Positions 27,050 to 36,958 are shown, counted from the first letter of the stretch. The stretch: 64,000 bases of DNA from Dolichospermum flos-aquae CCAP 1403/13F (GCF_012516395.1 NZ_CP051206.1:4655334-4719333), one strand, 5' to 3'. Numbers and translations are program-made. The notes: generated from the letters alone by a model not told the origin.

Positions 27050-27340
27050 CTAAAGGGACTGAGTTTCCCGCTTACCGCGTGATCTTATGAATAATTCGGA
27101 TTTTTTTGCCAACTTGGCTAATAATTGAAACGAGGATCACTGAAAATGGTTGTTCTGTATAAATCCTGAACATAAACTTGTAGCTCCTGAGTGATCGATC
27201 ATGGAAATCGAGTGCAAGTATTTTACGATTATTTATGTTGTATAAACTACAACAAATTTCATCAAGAGGTGAAGAGTAACTAAACTATAAGAGGTTGTTT
27301 GAAAAGTATTATATGAAACCCATAATCTCCAAAAACCTAA
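27050..27340. other. Noncoding stretch upstream of caspase-like gene
   Basis: No ORF or RNA gene is evident. The only clear structure is a palindrome GTTGTA-TAAAC-TACAAC at 27237-27253, which could be an operator for the downstream gene or chance in AT-rich DNA. Confidence 0.4.
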
Positions 27341-27419
27341 CCCCCCTCCCCCCCTTCCCTACAAGGGAATGGGGGTTTTAAAGCCTCTCCCCTACCAGGG
27401 GAGAGGTTTGGAGAGGGGT
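27341..27419. repeat. C-rich interspersed repeat with hairpin
   Basis: A pyrimidine-rich block (CCCCCCTCCCCCCCTTCCC) is followed by a perfect 10-bp hairpin (CCTCTCCCCT, ACC, complement; 27384-27406) and GGAGAGGGG. It is a common noncoding repeat type in cyanobacterial genomes. Confidence 0.65.
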
Positions 27420-27535
27420 CTGTTTACACATTAAAAACTTTTAAAACATCCTCTAAGATGTAAGTTAGCTTTGTGGTGAAAGCCCAGTGCTAACAGCAAT
27501 TTCAGGCAAACAACAAACAACCGACAAAGAGCGGG

Positions 27536-29383
27536 ATGGTAAATTACTGGGCGATCGCCATCGGCATTAATCAATATCAATCGTTTCAACCTCTCAGTTG
27601 CGCTCAAGCCGATGCTGAGGCAATTAAGGATTTTTTGGTGACACAAGCAGGTTTTCTTCCCGAAAAATGCCTGTTAATGACAAATACTTCACCCCCCATA
27701 GGAGAGCAATCCTCCTATCCGACAAAGGAAAACATCCTCTCGTTGCTAGAAGAATTAGCAGCCACATTCTGGCAGCCAGAGGACTGTCTATGGTTATTTT
27801 TTAGCGGCTACGGGGTTAACCACAAAGAACAAGATTATTTAATGCCAGTCGCAGGGAATCCTGATCAAGTTCCCGAAACCGGGATAGAAGTGCGATCGCT
27901 CTTACAGAGTCTACAAGTTACCGGACTCAATATCTTACTCATCTTTGATATTAATCGCGCTTTTGGGACTCAAGCCGATGCACCCGTAGGACAAGAAATC
28001 ATCGAACTAGCCCAAGAACTGCAAATGGGGGCAATTATTTCCTGTCAACCTGAAGAATTTTCCCATGAAAGCACAGAATTAGGTCATGGTTTCTTCACAG
28101 CAGCATTATTAGAAGCCTTGGGTTCTGCAAAAGGCTACAACTTTGCCGATTTAGCCGCTTATCTGACTTATCTTACTCCCAAACTTTGTCAACACCACTG
28201 GCGGCCAGTCCAAAACCCTGTGACTATCATTCCCTCTCAACAGCCAGCTATTTTACCCACGTTGACATTAGATGAAAACTCAGAAGCACTAATTTTCCCA
28301 GCAGAAAGTTTTGCTATCACCCGGACTGCACCTCCTCTAGAAAATAGTCCCTCTAGCGCCACAGACAAGGCTTGGTGGACAGAGAATGCCTCAGTAGAGA
28401 CTACTTTAAGCCAAATAAAGACAGGGGGAAATTTAGCACTTCCACCAACCTCAGAGTCACTTATTAGCAGCAATTACACCTTAGCAACTTCCCCAGCATC
28501 CAAACCGGGGGGCAGATTTATTCCCGCTCTCCCCACAGCTAACACCTATCCTTCATCCCAGTCCGAGCTACCAATTTGGCAACAGTTTATTATTTGGGGT
28601 GGCGGTATTATGGTGGTAGTAGGTTTAATTACTACATTTTTACTCCGTAATCATGAGAGTTTCCGGTTTAAAAATTTCTCAAAAACAGTATCTAATCATC
28701 GGACTAGCAAACTTCCACTTCCCCAAATATTTCCCACTCCTCAAAATCCTAGTACAGCCCAAATCAATTCAAATACAGACTCTCATCAACGTAATCAAGC
28801 TATTTCCGACCTAGAAAAAATGTCTCTTGTCCCTACTCAACCGAGTAATTTAAGTATTGCGATCGCTAAAGCCCAAAGAACTCCAGCGAACGCACCACTA
28901 CACGCCAAAGCTCAGGAGAATATTCAGGTTTGGTGTCAAATGATTTTAGAGTTGGCACAAGCACAAGCCAAACAAGGAAAATATGAAAATGCGATAGCAA
29001 CTGCCCAGTTAATTACCAAAAAAGAGCCACTTCATACCCAAGCCCAAACTGTCATTCAAAAATGGCAACTAGAAGCCAAGCAATATGTAAGCAATAAAAC
29101 TCTCTTAGATGCAGCTACAGCTTTGATCATTCCTGAACAAGCATCTACATATAATCGCGCTATCGAAGTAGCCAAAAAAATCCAAAAAGGACAACCTGGG
29201 TTTGAAATTGCCCAAACGTCAATTAATCAGTGGAGTGAAAAAATTTTAGATTTAGCCAAAATCCGCGCCACTCAAGGAGATTTTAATGCCGCTGTCGCCA
29301 CTGCTATATTAGTCCCAAAAGTGACGATTGCTTATGAAGATGCTCAGGATGCTATCCAAAAATGGCAACAGCAAAAGAATTAG
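27536..29383 (+). CDS. Caspase-fold protein (orthocaspase type) lacking the catalytic dyad
   Basis: A 615-residue protein. Residues 1 to about 230 form a caspase p20-like domain starting YWAIAIGINQYQSFQPLSCAQ. The catalytic histidine position (normally SGHG) is SGYG with Y92, and the cysteine position (normally D-x-C) is DIN with N140, so it should be proteolytically dead. A single transmembrane helix lies at about 349-367 after a proline-rich linker. The C-terminal part carries two related helical repeats of about 70 residues (AIAKAQRTPAN and AIEVAKKIQKG starts). YN-type pseudo-orthocaspases are known in filamentous cyanobacteria. A regulatory or scaffold role is inferred. Confidence 0.85.
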   Translation: MVNYWAIAIGINQYQSFQPLSCAQADAEAIKDFLVTQAGFLPEKCLLMTNTSPPIGEQSSYPTKENILSLLEELAATFWQPEDCLWLFFSGYGVNHKEQDYLMPVAGNPDQVPETGIEVRSLLQSLQVTGLNILLIFDINRAFGTQADAPVGQEIIELAQELQMGAIISCQPEEFSHESTELGHGFFTAALLEALGSAKGYNFADLAAYLTYLTPKLCQHHWRPVQNPVTIIPSQQPAILPTLTLDENSEALIFPAESFAITRTAPPLENSPSSATDKAWWTENASVETTLSQIKTGGNLALPPTSESLISSNYTLATSPASKPGGRFIPALPTANTYPSSQSELPIWQQFIIWGGGIMVVVGLITTFLLRNHESFRFKNFSKTVSNHRTSKLPLPQIFPTPQNPSTAQINSNTDSHQRNQAISDLEKMSLVPTQPSNLSIAIAKAQRTPANAPLHAKAQENIQVWCQMILELAQAQAKQGKYENAIATAQLITKKEPLHTQAQTVIQKWQLEAKQYVSNKTLLDAATALIIPEQASTYNRAIEVAKKIQKGQPGFEIAQTSINQWSEKILDLAKIRATQGDFNAAVATAILVPKVTIAYEDAQDAIQKWQQQKN

Positions 29384-29556
29384 TCAGTTGTCAGTTGTCA
29401 GTTGTCAGTTGTCAGTTGTCAGTTGTCAGTTGTCAGTTGTCAGTTGTCAGTTGTCAGTTGTTCGTTGTCAGTTGTAAAACTACTACCTATTACCCATTAC
29501 CTATTACCCATTACCCATTACCCATTACCCATTACCCATTACCTATGACCCATTAG
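29382..29556. repeat. Two families of heptanucleotide tandem repeats
   Basis: Copies of GTCAGTT (about 13, 29382-29475) begin at the caspase-like stop codon. Copies of ACCCATT (about ten, 29485-29556) run to the stop of the next gene. They fill the whole space between two convergent genes. Confidence 0.88.
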
Positions 29557-29930
29557 CAATATTGGGAAATATCTTCGCCACAGGTATCAGCTAGATAGCA
29601 CATCGCTTTAAATCGCAAACCTACTACTTCTTCGTATAAAGGATTAAGTTTACACATTGGCGGAATGTGAAACAGTGTTTTCCCAAATACTTTGACATCA
29701 CGCTCAAATGGACACTGAGCCGGAATGTATTTACACAAACGATGAGCTAATAGGCGATCGCTTACTTGGATGTTATCTAGCCAATTACGCACAGGACGCA
29801 AAAAGTCCCAAATAGAATCAGCTGCAACATGGTGCAATGGATTAACATTAGCTGCACTAGCCTCTACTGGATTTATAGAAATCCAACTTGCTAAAAAAAT
29901 ATTTTTGCTGGTATTTTTAGATACTTTCAC
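29553..29930 (-). CDS. Mo-dependent nitrogenase C-terminal-like protein
   Basis: A 125-residue protein matching the family named after a Mo-dependent nitrogenase C-terminal domain, found as small proteins across cyanobacteria. Typical segments are FLRPVRNWLDNIQVSD, HRLCKYIPAQCPFERD and FHIPPMCKLNPLYEEV, with five conserved cysteines. Despite the name it is not a nitrogenase subunit and no nif genes adjoin. The function is unknown. Confidence 0.85.
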   Translation of the reverse strand: MKVSKNTSKNIFLASWISINPVEASAANVNPLHHVAADSIWDFLRPVRNWLDNIQVSDRLLAHRLCKYIPAQCPFERDVKVFGKTLFHIPPMCKLNPLYEEVVGLRFKAMCYLADTCGEDISQYC

Positions 29931-30266
29931 AGTAATTCCTCTTTTCTTATGAGGGTATTCACTTGACTAATGAATATAGAGTATGACAAGAACCTGAAGC
30001 ACAGAACAGGAAGGAAATTCTGTAAGAGGTGTAATTAACTGCTTCCTCTGATTGAATCTATATGTTAATACGTCAATCCGACCATAATTTCCCAAAAAGC
30101 AATACTGTACTTGTTCAATCTTATTAGTAACTTGGCACAGTTAAAATTCTAATAAAGACATCTGCCTTTAGTTGTGATTTCTTTTAACTGCAACAAAACT
30201 TATTATAGCAATAATTATGAATAATTAAGATTAAGAAAAATATTCTTACATAGCTAAATCTAGTCC
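29931..30266. other. Intergenic region with no recognised feature
   Basis: 336 bp of AT-rich sequence between the nitrogenase-like gene and the permease remnant. I see no ORF, RNA gene or convincing hairpin. Confidence 0.5.
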
Positions 30267-30557
30267 GTGATTTTTACTAAATTTGTCATTTATAGTACCT
30301 TTTCCTTAACCTATCTAAGTATTGGTGTTGCTATTGAGCTTTACTTGTAGTCCTCTGAGCTTATTGATAGTCCTTACTTTTGGCTGTGGCATCCTCTCTG
30401 CCTACTTTCTCAATGACACCATAGCCCTAATTTTTACACCCATCGCTTTAAGTCTAACTCTATCTTTAGGCTTAAATCCCATTCCCTACTTATTAGCTGT
30501 AGCCGGTGCGACTAACATTGGTTCTGTTACCACACTAAGCGGTAATCCCCAAAATAA
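30267..30557 (+). pseudogene. Degraded ArsB/NhaD-type anion permease
   Basis: A GTG-started frame gives about 27 residues (FTKFVIYSTFSLTYLSIGV) resembling the first helix of an ArsB/NhaD-like transporter, then stops. A second frame from about 30322 continues with LNDTIALIFTPIALSLTLSLG and ATNIGSVTTLSGNPQN, the signature around the ion site of that family. Most of the approximately 400-residue protein is missing, and a repeat (CGCAAAG/CTTTGCG) follows. It is a clear relic with deletion and frameshift. Confidence 0.65.
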
Positions 30558-30635
30558 CTCCCAAACAAAAACGCAAAGATGCCAAAAAACACCTTTGCGC
30601 CTTTGCTCCTTAGCGTCTCTGCGCGAAATAATTCT

Positions 30636-32402
30636 TTAAGAAGCAACCGCAGTAGAACGGGTGCGTCGTCTTCTACCATCAGAAACCTTAGCAGCAGGTT
30701 CTTCAGGGACTTGCATCAACAACGTCAGAGAAGGTTGACATTGCAACTCTCTCCGCATAGAACGAGCCAATTCACGCTCTAATGTTTCCTGCAAACCACC
30801 CCAATCTGTATCAGCGGGTTGTCCTTCAACAGGTGAAAACTCTGACCAACGGACGCTGAGAATTTCTTCAATGCGTTGTTGTACCCATTTTTGCAACAGC
30901 GATCGCTCGATACTTGTCACCACACCCTGCATGAGAAGTTCTGGTTTAGCCATCAGCTTACCACTCCAATCAATAGCAGCAGCAATAGTCACAGTCCCTT
31001 CAGAAGCCATGCGTTGGCGTTCTTGCAACACTTTAGAACTAACCATACCAGAACTCGAAGTATCCACCAATTCAATCCCTGCTGGCACTTTCCCAGCAAC
31101 GCGGATAGAATGTTCTGTCAACTCAATGACATCCCCATTTTCGATAATGATCATATTTTCTGCCGGAATGCCCATACTTTGAGCAGTTTCCGAATGCTTG
31201 ACTAACATCCGATGTTCACCGTGAAATGGCACAAAGAACTTGGGACGAGTTAAAGCAATCATCAGCTTTTGTTCTTCCTGACAACCGTGGCCAGAAACGT
31301 GAATCCCCTTATCCCGTCCATAGACCACTTTTGCCCCCTGAATCATCAATTTATCAATGGTATTAACCACCGCAATTGTATTACCAGGAATGGGGTTAGC
31401 AGAGAATAAAACCGTATCTCCTTGGCGAATTTTGATATGGGGGTGTTCTTTATTAGCAATTCTTGTCATTGCTGCCATTCTTTCACCCTGAGAGCCAGTA
31501 GTTAAAATCAGCACTCTTTCATCTGGCATTCCCCGCACAGTATGCAACGGTTGGAACAGGCTATCTTCACATTTGATATAACCTAAATTGCGGGCATGGG
31601 CGATTAAATTCAGCATGGAACGCCCAACAATCGTCACTACACGATTATGTTTTCTTGCTAGTTGCAAAATCATGTTAATGCGATGGACGCTAGAAGAAAA
31701 GGTCGTTATAAATAAGCGTCCAGTTGCGTGGGAAAATTCTCGGTCAAGATTAGGAAAAACAGCCCGTTCAGAAGGTGTAAATCCTGGCAATTCTGCGTTA
31801 GTGGAATCACTCAATAAGCAAAGTACGCCTTTTTCACCATGTTCTGCCAGACGTTGTAAGTCGAACTTCTCACCATCTACGGGAGTATGATCAATTTTAA
31901 AATCTCCGGTGTGGATAACTACGCCTATTGGTGTATGAATAGCAACAGTGAAGCTATCAGCAATGGAGTGGGTGTTACGGATATATTCAACTAAGAAATG
32001 TTTGCCAATTCGCACCATGTCCCGGGGCATAACTGTTCTTAATTCTGTGCGATCTTTTACCCCAGCTTCTTCTAATTTACCCTCTAGCATTGCCATTGCT
32101 AGTCTTGGTCCATGAATCACTGGAATATCAAATTGCTTCAAGTGAAAAGCAATTCCCCCAATATGGTCTTCATGACCATGAGTGACGATCATCCCTTTAA
32201 TTTTGTGGCGATTTTCTCGTAGATAAGTTGTGTCAGGTAATACAATATTTACTCCGTGCATGGCTTCTGTGGGAAATGCCAATCCTGCGTCTAAAAGGAC
32301 AATTTCGTCTTCATACTCGAAAACGCAAGTATTTTTACCTATTTCGTGTAAACCGCCCAAAGGAATAATTTTGAGAGCGGAATTAGCTTCGTTTTTAACC
32401 AT
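30636..32402 (-). CDS. rnj: Ribonuclease J
   Basis: A 588-residue metallo-beta-lactamase/beta-CASP nuclease. The zinc-binding signature HGHEDHIGG lies at about residue 75, followed by HSIADSFTVAI and HTGDFKID, with the beta-CASP motifs SGHGCQEEQKLM and FVPFHGEHRML. RNase J has 5'-3' exo- and endonuclease activity on mRNA and rRNA precursors and works beside RNase E in cyanobacteria. The basic C-terminal tail (GRRRRTRSTAVAS) is a typical cyanobacterial extension. It is the last gene of the asd-dapA-rnj series, 220 bp after dapA. Confidence 0.96.
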   Translation of the reverse strand: MVKNEANSALKIIPLGGLHEIGKNTCVFEYEDEIVLLDAGLAFPTEAMHGVNIVLPDTTYLRENRHKIKGMIVTHGHEDHIGGIAFHLKQFDIPVIHGPRLAMAMLEGKLEEAGVKDRTELRTVMPRDMVRIGKHFLVEYIRNTHSIADSFTVAIHTPIGVVIHTGDFKIDHTPVDGEKFDLQRLAEHGEKGVLCLLSDSTNAELPGFTPSERAVFPNLDREFSHATGRLFITTFSSSVHRINMILQLARKHNRVVTIVGRSMLNLIAHARNLGYIKCEDSLFQPLHTVRGMPDERVLILTTGSQGERMAAMTRIANKEHPHIKIRQGDTVLFSANPIPGNTIAVVNTIDKLMIQGAKVVYGRDKGIHVSGHGCQEEQKLMIALTRPKFFVPFHGEHRMLVKHSETAQSMGIPAENMIIIENGDVIELTEHSIRVAGKVPAGIELVDTSSSGMVSSKVLQERQRMASEGTVTIAAAIDWSGKLMAKPELLMQGVVTSIERSLLQKWVQQRIEEILSVRWSEFSPVEGQPADTDWGGLQETLERELARSMRRELQCQPSLTLLMQVPEEPAAKVSDGRRRRTRSTAVAS

Positions 32403-32622
32403 TTTGTCCTGGATATTTTTGTTAGTTGTGAATCAGTTGATAGTTCGGTTTCTGGGATGAAAGAAAAGACCAAATTTCTGTTTAAATTTAGTTTTTGATG
32501 GAGTCCTATTCAATTTTGTTTACCGAAAACGGACTTAAAACTGAATGATTTTTATATGAGTCAGTTGTAGCACAGGTGTTTAAATTGCAATAAAGTAACA
32601 ATTTGTACACATTATTTATAAA

Positions 32623-33525
32623 TCACTCACCTATTGTGGCTGGGATTAAATTCAGTTTTTGCATGACTGACTCTAATTTTTTAGATACATCTGTATCAGC
32701 GTCACACAGGGGTAGACGAGTTGAACCTACTTCCCAACCTTGCAGTTTTAGTGCTTCTTTGACAGGAATGGGATTGGTAGTTAAAAATAAAGCTTTAAAC
32801 AATGGGAACAGTTGCAGATGAATGTCGGTAGCAATTTCAGTTTTTCCCACTTTCCATGCTTGAATCATTTCTTGGATTTGATTACCCACTAAATGAGAAG
32901 CTACACTGACTATACCTTGAGAGCCGATCGCTAACATGGGCAGGGTTAAAGAATCATCTCCAGCGTAAATCTCAAATTCTTTTGGTGTCAAGCGACGGAT
33001 TTCACTCACTTGATCTAAGTTACCACTGGCTTCTTTAATGGCAACAATGTTATTAATTTCTGCTAACTTGACCACTGTTTCTGAACTGAGGTTTTGACCT
33101 GTGCGCCCAGGAACGTTATATAACATCATTGGCAGGTCGGGACAGCATTGTGCTATTGCTTGGAAATGTCGATATAATCCAGCTTGTGGCGGTTTGTTGT
33201 AGTAGGGAACTACTTGTAAAGAACCATGTACTCCTATCTTAGCGGCTTTTTGGGTGGCAGCGATCGCTTCTTTGGTGTCATTAGAACCACATCCAGCCAT
33301 TACTTTAGCTTTACCTGCTACAGTTTGCAATACCTCAGCAAATAATTGGTATTCTTCGTCCCAAGTCAGGGTTGGGGATTCCCCTGTTGTTCCACACACC
33401 ACCAATGTATCTGTACCGTTGTTAACTAGATAATCTGCTAGTTTGGCAACTACATCATAATTAATACTACCGTCTGCTTTAAACGGCGTAATCATAGCGG
33501 TTACAACTGTTCCAAAATCTCCCAC
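32623..33525 (-). CDS. dapA: 4-hydroxy-tetrahydrodipicolinate synthase
   Basis: A 300-residue TIM-barrel lyase that condenses pyruvate with aspartate semialdehyde, the first step of the lysine/diaminopimelate branch. The substrate loop [14 protein letters not shown], the catalytic tyrosine in [13 protein letters not shown] and the Schiff-base lysine in [11 protein letters not shown] are visible. It lies between asd and rnj on the same strand. The gap to asd contains a copy of the 73-bp palindromic element. Confidence 0.97.
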   Translation of the reverse strand: MGDFGTVVTAMITPFKADGSINYDVVAKLADYLVNNGTDTLVVCGTTGESPTLTWDEEYQLFAEVLQTVAGKAKVMAGCGSNDTKEAIAATQKAAKIGVHGSLQVVPYYNKPPQAGLYRHFQAIAQCCPDLPMMLYNVPGRTGQNLSSETVVKLAEINNIVAIKEASGNLDQVSEIRRLTPKEFEIYAGDDSLTLPMLAIGSQGIVSVASHLVGNQIQEMIQAWKVGKTEIATDIHLQLFPLFKALFLTTNPIPVKEALKLQGWEVGSTRLPLCDADTDVSKKLESVMQKLNLIPATIGE

Positions 33526-33570
33526 ACTCTTTTCTCTCCTAATTTGTTAGTTGTCAGTTGTCGGTTGTCA

Positions 33571-33643
33571 GTAGGGGCGAAGCATTTGGAAGATAAATTA
33601 TCGGTCATTGCCAAAAATAGTTCTCCAAATGCTTCGCCCGTAC
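33571..33643. repeat. Single copy of the 73-bp palindromic element
   Basis: Same element as in the 21523 array but inverted: it opens GTAGGGGCGAAGCATTTGGA and closes CTTCGCCCGTAC. It is flanked by GTTGTCAGTTGTCGG-like heptamers and lies between the asd and dapA genes, so it is transcribed if they form an operon. Confidence 0.9.
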
Positions 33644-33712
33644 AGTTGTCGGTTATTTGTTATTAATTAATGGTGACAAATGACTGAATTTAAACTTATA
33701 CTGTAGTCAATT

Positions 33713-34726
33713 TTAGTAAATTTTTTCTACTAATAATTCGGCAATTTGCACTGCATTTAAAGCTGCACCTTTACGAATTTGATCGCCACATAGCCACAAT
33801 TCTAAACCGCAAGCATGAGAAATATCCTGACGAATTCTGCCTACTAAAACTTCATCTTTACCACTGGCATCTATGGGCATAGGGAAATAATTTGCTTGCC
33901 AATCTTCCACTAATTTAACACCAGGTGATTTTCTTAAAATTTCTCTGGCCTCATCTGGATCAAAAGGTGTTTCAAACTCTAGATTAATCGCCTCAGAATG
34001 GGCGCGGAGGACGGGAACCCGTACACAAGTCGCGGTAATTCTGATTTCTTGACTACCAAAGATTTTGCGGGTTTCGTTCACCATTTTCATTTCTTCCTCA
34101 CAATATCCCCAAGCTGTCATCGGAGAATTATGGGTAAATAAATTAAATGCCAATGGGTAAGGTAAAACTTCCGCTACAGGTTGTTTTCCTTGTAGTATAG
34201 CGTCACTTTGGATTTTTACTTCCTCCATGGCCTGAGCACCAGCACCACTAGCAGATTGATAGGTAGCAGCTACAATCCTTTTAACTGGTTTGACTTGATG
34301 TAAAGGCCACACTGCCAAGGACATAAGAATCGTTGTACAGTTGGGATTGGCAATAATTCCTTTGTGAGTAAATGCGGCTTGGGGATTTACTTCTGGAACT
34401 ACCAAGGGGACATCCGGGTTCATCCGAAAGGCACTGGAATTATCAATTACCACTGCTCCTTTTTGCACAGCTATCCCAGCCCATGTTTTGGAGATGCTAC
34501 CCCCAGCACTAGCTAAGACTATATCTATATTTTCTAAACTGCGATCGCTCACAGCTTCAACTGGGATATCTTCCCCTTTGAATCTGAGTGTTTTTCCCGC
34601 ACTGCGTTCTGATGCCAACAATTTTAAATCAGCTAGGGGAAAATTTCGACTTTCTAGTAATTCCAGCAACTCCGTACCTACAGCACCAGTTGCACCCAAA
34701 ATAGCTACACGATAGGACTTAGACAA
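33713..34726 (-). CDS. asd: Aspartate-semialdehyde dehydrogenase
   Basis: A 337-residue NADPH enzyme that makes aspartate semialdehyde, the precursor of lysine, threonine and methionine and substrate of the adjacent DapA. The Rossmann loop VAILGATGAVGTELLELL opens the protein. The active cysteine is in NPNCTTILMSLAVWP and the histidine in VPVLRAHSEAIN. A GGAGGAG-like site precedes the ATG. It is probably the promoter-proximal gene of asd-dapA-rnj and is divergent from tig across 822 bp. Confidence 0.97.
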   Translation of the reverse strand: MSKSYRVAILGATGAVGTELLELLESRNFPLADLKLLASERSAGKTLRFKGEDIPVEAVSDRSLENIDIVLASAGGSISKTWAGIAVQKGAVVIDNSSAFRMNPDVPLVVPEVNPQAAFTHKGIIANPNCTTILMSLAVWPLHQVKPVKRIVAATYQSASGAGAQAMEEVKIQSDAILQGKQPVAEVLPYPLAFNLFTHNSPMTAWGYCEEEMKMVNETRKIFGSQEIRITATCVRVPVLRAHSEAINLEFETPFDPDEAREILRKSPGVKLVEDWQANYFPMPIDASGKDEVLVGRIRQDISHACGLELWLCGDQIRKGAALNAVQIAELLVEKIY

Positions 34727-34969
34727 ACTCGACTCCTCCTCTAAGAGGTAATTAGCACTTTTTTTTCGGACAACTTAAAAATTAAATGTTTCTGTCGTTC
34801 CGCTCAACAGCAGATTTTAAATAGTAAAATTTGCATATTTTTGTGATTATATCTCAGTTTTTGATGGTTATTAAGGAATTTGAGACTTTGTTATTCATAT
34901 GGCAAAATTAACTGATACCATGGTCTACAGCAATTTAAGTTATAGCGATCAAATATAGTTATATACTAT

Positions 34970-34990
34970 CGTATAATATTCTATTATACG
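34970..34990. repeat. AT-rich perfect palindrome in the asd-tig intergenic region
   Basis: CGTATAATA, a TTC loop, and its exact complement. It has no T-run that would make it a good terminator on either strand. Operator or cruciform-prone sequence are possibilities. Confidence 0.5.
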
Positions 34991-35079
34991 GCAAACTGCA
35001 AAAAAAAAGAAAAAGAAGCGCGATTAATATTTTAGGTATTTTTAAGAAGCCCGATCTGTAAAGTTATGTTACCGGAGTT

Positions 35080-35248
35080 AAGGCTACCATTGAAGAATAC
35101 CATAAAGTGTTTTGTCCCTGACTTTTGGCAGTATACTGGATATCTCCCTAAGGAGATTCATAAGCATTTTTAGCTGAATGATAGCTAGTCAGTGGATAAT
35201 CACGTCTTGAAGACAGCGTGTAAGCTGAAGTCGGGATAACTGAATCCC
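35080..35248 (+). other. Structured noncoding leader upstream of tig
   Basis: This AT/GC-mixed stretch contains a series of small hairpins: TCTCC-CTAA-GGAGA (about 35144-35157), TAGCT-GAATGAT-AGCTA (about 35172-35188) and a GACAGC...GCTGAAGTC stem further on. It contains no ORF. It could be a long tig 5' leader or a small RNA, but I recognise no named RNA family. Confidence 0.3.
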
Positions 35249-35452
35249 CATTGGTGTCAACTTAACGCAAAACCCCATCCGGCAAGGAACTCAAGCTCTT
35301 TGCTAATAATAAAAGTTATCTTTTGATGACTAAACACTAGGCAAATTTATTAGTCCGTTAAAACGGACTTGAGCTATGAGACAGGGAATTTATTCCCTGA
35401 CGGTTGTGGAAGGCAACAGATAAGCCATTTTTAGTTTAAGTTGACACCAATG
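35249..35452. mobile_element. 204-bp MITE-like element with 17-bp TIRs
   Basis: The ends are a perfect 17-bp inverted repeat, CATTGGTGTCAACTTAA at 35249-35265 and its complement at 35436-35452. Inside are two hairpins, AGTCCGTTAAAACGGACT and CAGGGAATTTATTCCCTG (about 35351-35400). It has no coding capacity, so it is a nonautonomous element. It ends 96 bp before the tig start and so lies in the likely promoter or leader region. Confidence 0.75.
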
Positions 35453-35548
35453 CCCAATCCCATACCCCCGTTGAAGTAAGAAGTAAATGTCTAGACTTGT
35501 CTAGTATTTAGATAGCAGATTAAAATACCAGAAAACAAGAAATAAAGC

Positions 35549-36958
35549 ATGAAAGTTACCCAGGAAAAACTCCCCGCTAGTCAAATTGGTTTAGAAATAG
35601 AAATTACATCGGAAATTACCACACAAAAATACGAGCAAGTCCTGAGAAATTTAACTAAAACCGTAAATATTCCTGGGTTTCGTAAAGGCAAAGTACCCCG
35701 GCAAATATTAATACAACGTATCGGTACTACTCGCGTTAAGGCAACTGCCCTAGAAGAAATCATTCAAGAAGGGATTGAGCAAGCAATTAAACAAGAAGCA
35801 ATTACCGCTCTTGGTCAGCCCCAATTACGCTCTTCCTTTGATGATTTGATTAATAGTTATGAACCAGGAAAACCCCTGACTTTTGCGGTGGCTGTGGATG
35901 TAATTCCAGAAATCAAGTTAAACCAATACACTGGTTTAGAAGCCAAAGCGGAGGAAATTAAATATGATCCTACCCAGGTAGATACCGTTATTGAAGCCCA
36001 AAGAGAAAAGTTAGGAACTTTGGTCCCTGTAGAAGGACGGGCTACGGAAATCGGTGATATGGCAGTAATTGACTTTAAGGGTGTAATTGCTAAAACTGAA
36101 GGTGATGATCCTGACAGTGAACCCAAACCAATTCCTGGTGGAGAAGGAACTGATTTTCAAGTTGAGTTACAAGAAGATAAGTTTATTCCCGGTTTTGTGT
36201 TGGGGATAGTGGGTATGAACCCTGGGGAAACAAAAGAGGTATCTGCTCAATTCCCAGATCCTTATGGTAACGAAGAATTATCTGGTAAAGCGGCTCTGTT
36301 TACCATCACGCTTAAAGAAATTAAAGTTAAAGAATTGCCAGAGTTGGATGACGATTTTGCTCAAGAAGTCAGTGACTTTGAGACATTAGAGGAATTGCGG
36401 GCATCATTGACCCAGCGGTATGAAAAAGAAGCCGCAGATAAAACCAGAAATAATCAGCAAGAAGCTTTATTAACAGAATTGCTTAATCATGTCGAAATAG
36501 ACTTGCCAACAACATTAATTGATCAAGAAGTTGATGCTATGCTGTCACAAACAGCAATGAAGTTGTCTGAGCAGGGAATAGATGTGAAAAAGCTATTTAC
36601 CCAGGAAATTATTCCCCAATTACGGGATAGATCCAAACCTGAAGCTATAGAACGTCTTAAACGGACTCTATCTTTGCAAGAAATTGGTAAACGCGAATCT
36701 ATTGAAGTTGCAGCCGCAGAAGTGGAAGCTAGAGTCACAGAATTGCTGACAGAGTATGCTGATCAAGATTTGGATGAAAAGAGATTACGTGGAGTTGTTC
36801 AAGAAGAACTTCTCACCACAAAGATTGTTGATTGGTTACTAGAACGTTCTTCTGTGGAACTAGTAGCAGAAGGGTCTTTAACTCCTCCAGAAGAACCAGA
36901 TTCAGAAGCAGAAGCCGCTGAAGCAGCTCAGGAAGAAGAAACCAGTAATCCTGAGTAA
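35549..36958 (+). CDS. tig: Trigger factor
   Basis: A 469-residue ribosome-associated chaperone and peptidyl-prolyl isomerase. The ribosome-binding signature GFRKGKVPRQI lies at about residues 42-52. The FKBP-like domain covers about 160-245 (GDMAVIDFKGVIA, then FIPGFVLGIVGMNPGETKEV), and the helical chaperone domain follows. The acidic C-terminal tail (PEEPDSEAEAAEAAQEEE) is typical of cyanobacteria. It leads the tig-clpP-clpX cluster. Heptamer repeats begin at its stop. Confidence 0.97.
   Translation: MKVTQEKLPASQIGLEIEITSEITTQKYEQVLRNLTKTVNIPGFRKGKVPRQILIQRIGTTRVKATALEEIIQEGIEQAIKQEAITALGQPQLRSSFDDLINSYEPGKPLTFAVAVDVIPEIKLNQYTGLEAKAEEIKYDPTQVDTVIEAQREKLGTLVPVEGRATEIGDMAVIDFKGVIAKTEGDDPDSEPKPIPGGEGTDFQVELQEDKFIPGFVLGIVGMNPGETKEVSAQFPDPYGNEELSGKAALFTITLKEIKVKELPELDDDFAQEVSDFETLEELRASLTQRYEKEAADKTRNNQQEALLTELLNHVEIDLPTTLIDQEVDAMLSQTAMKLSEQGIDVKKLFTQEIIPQLRDRSKPEAIERLKRTLSLQEIGKRESIEVAAAEVEARVTELLTEYADQDLDEKRLRGVVQEELLTTKIVDWLLERSSVELVAEGSLTPPEEPDSEAEAAEAAQEEETSNPE

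Noticed and set aside
29553-29930. Nitrogenase gene
   Set aside because: The family name mentions Mo-dependent nitrogenase, but this is a small stand-alone protein without NifD/NifK motifs or nif neighbours.
30871-31205. Overlapping plus-strand open frames inside the RNase J gene
   Set aside because: They are on the opposite strand of a fully conserved gene, have no ribosome site and show no protein-like pattern.
34970-34990. Terminator between asd and tig
   Set aside because: The genes are divergent here, so no terminator is expected, and the hairpin lacks a T tract.
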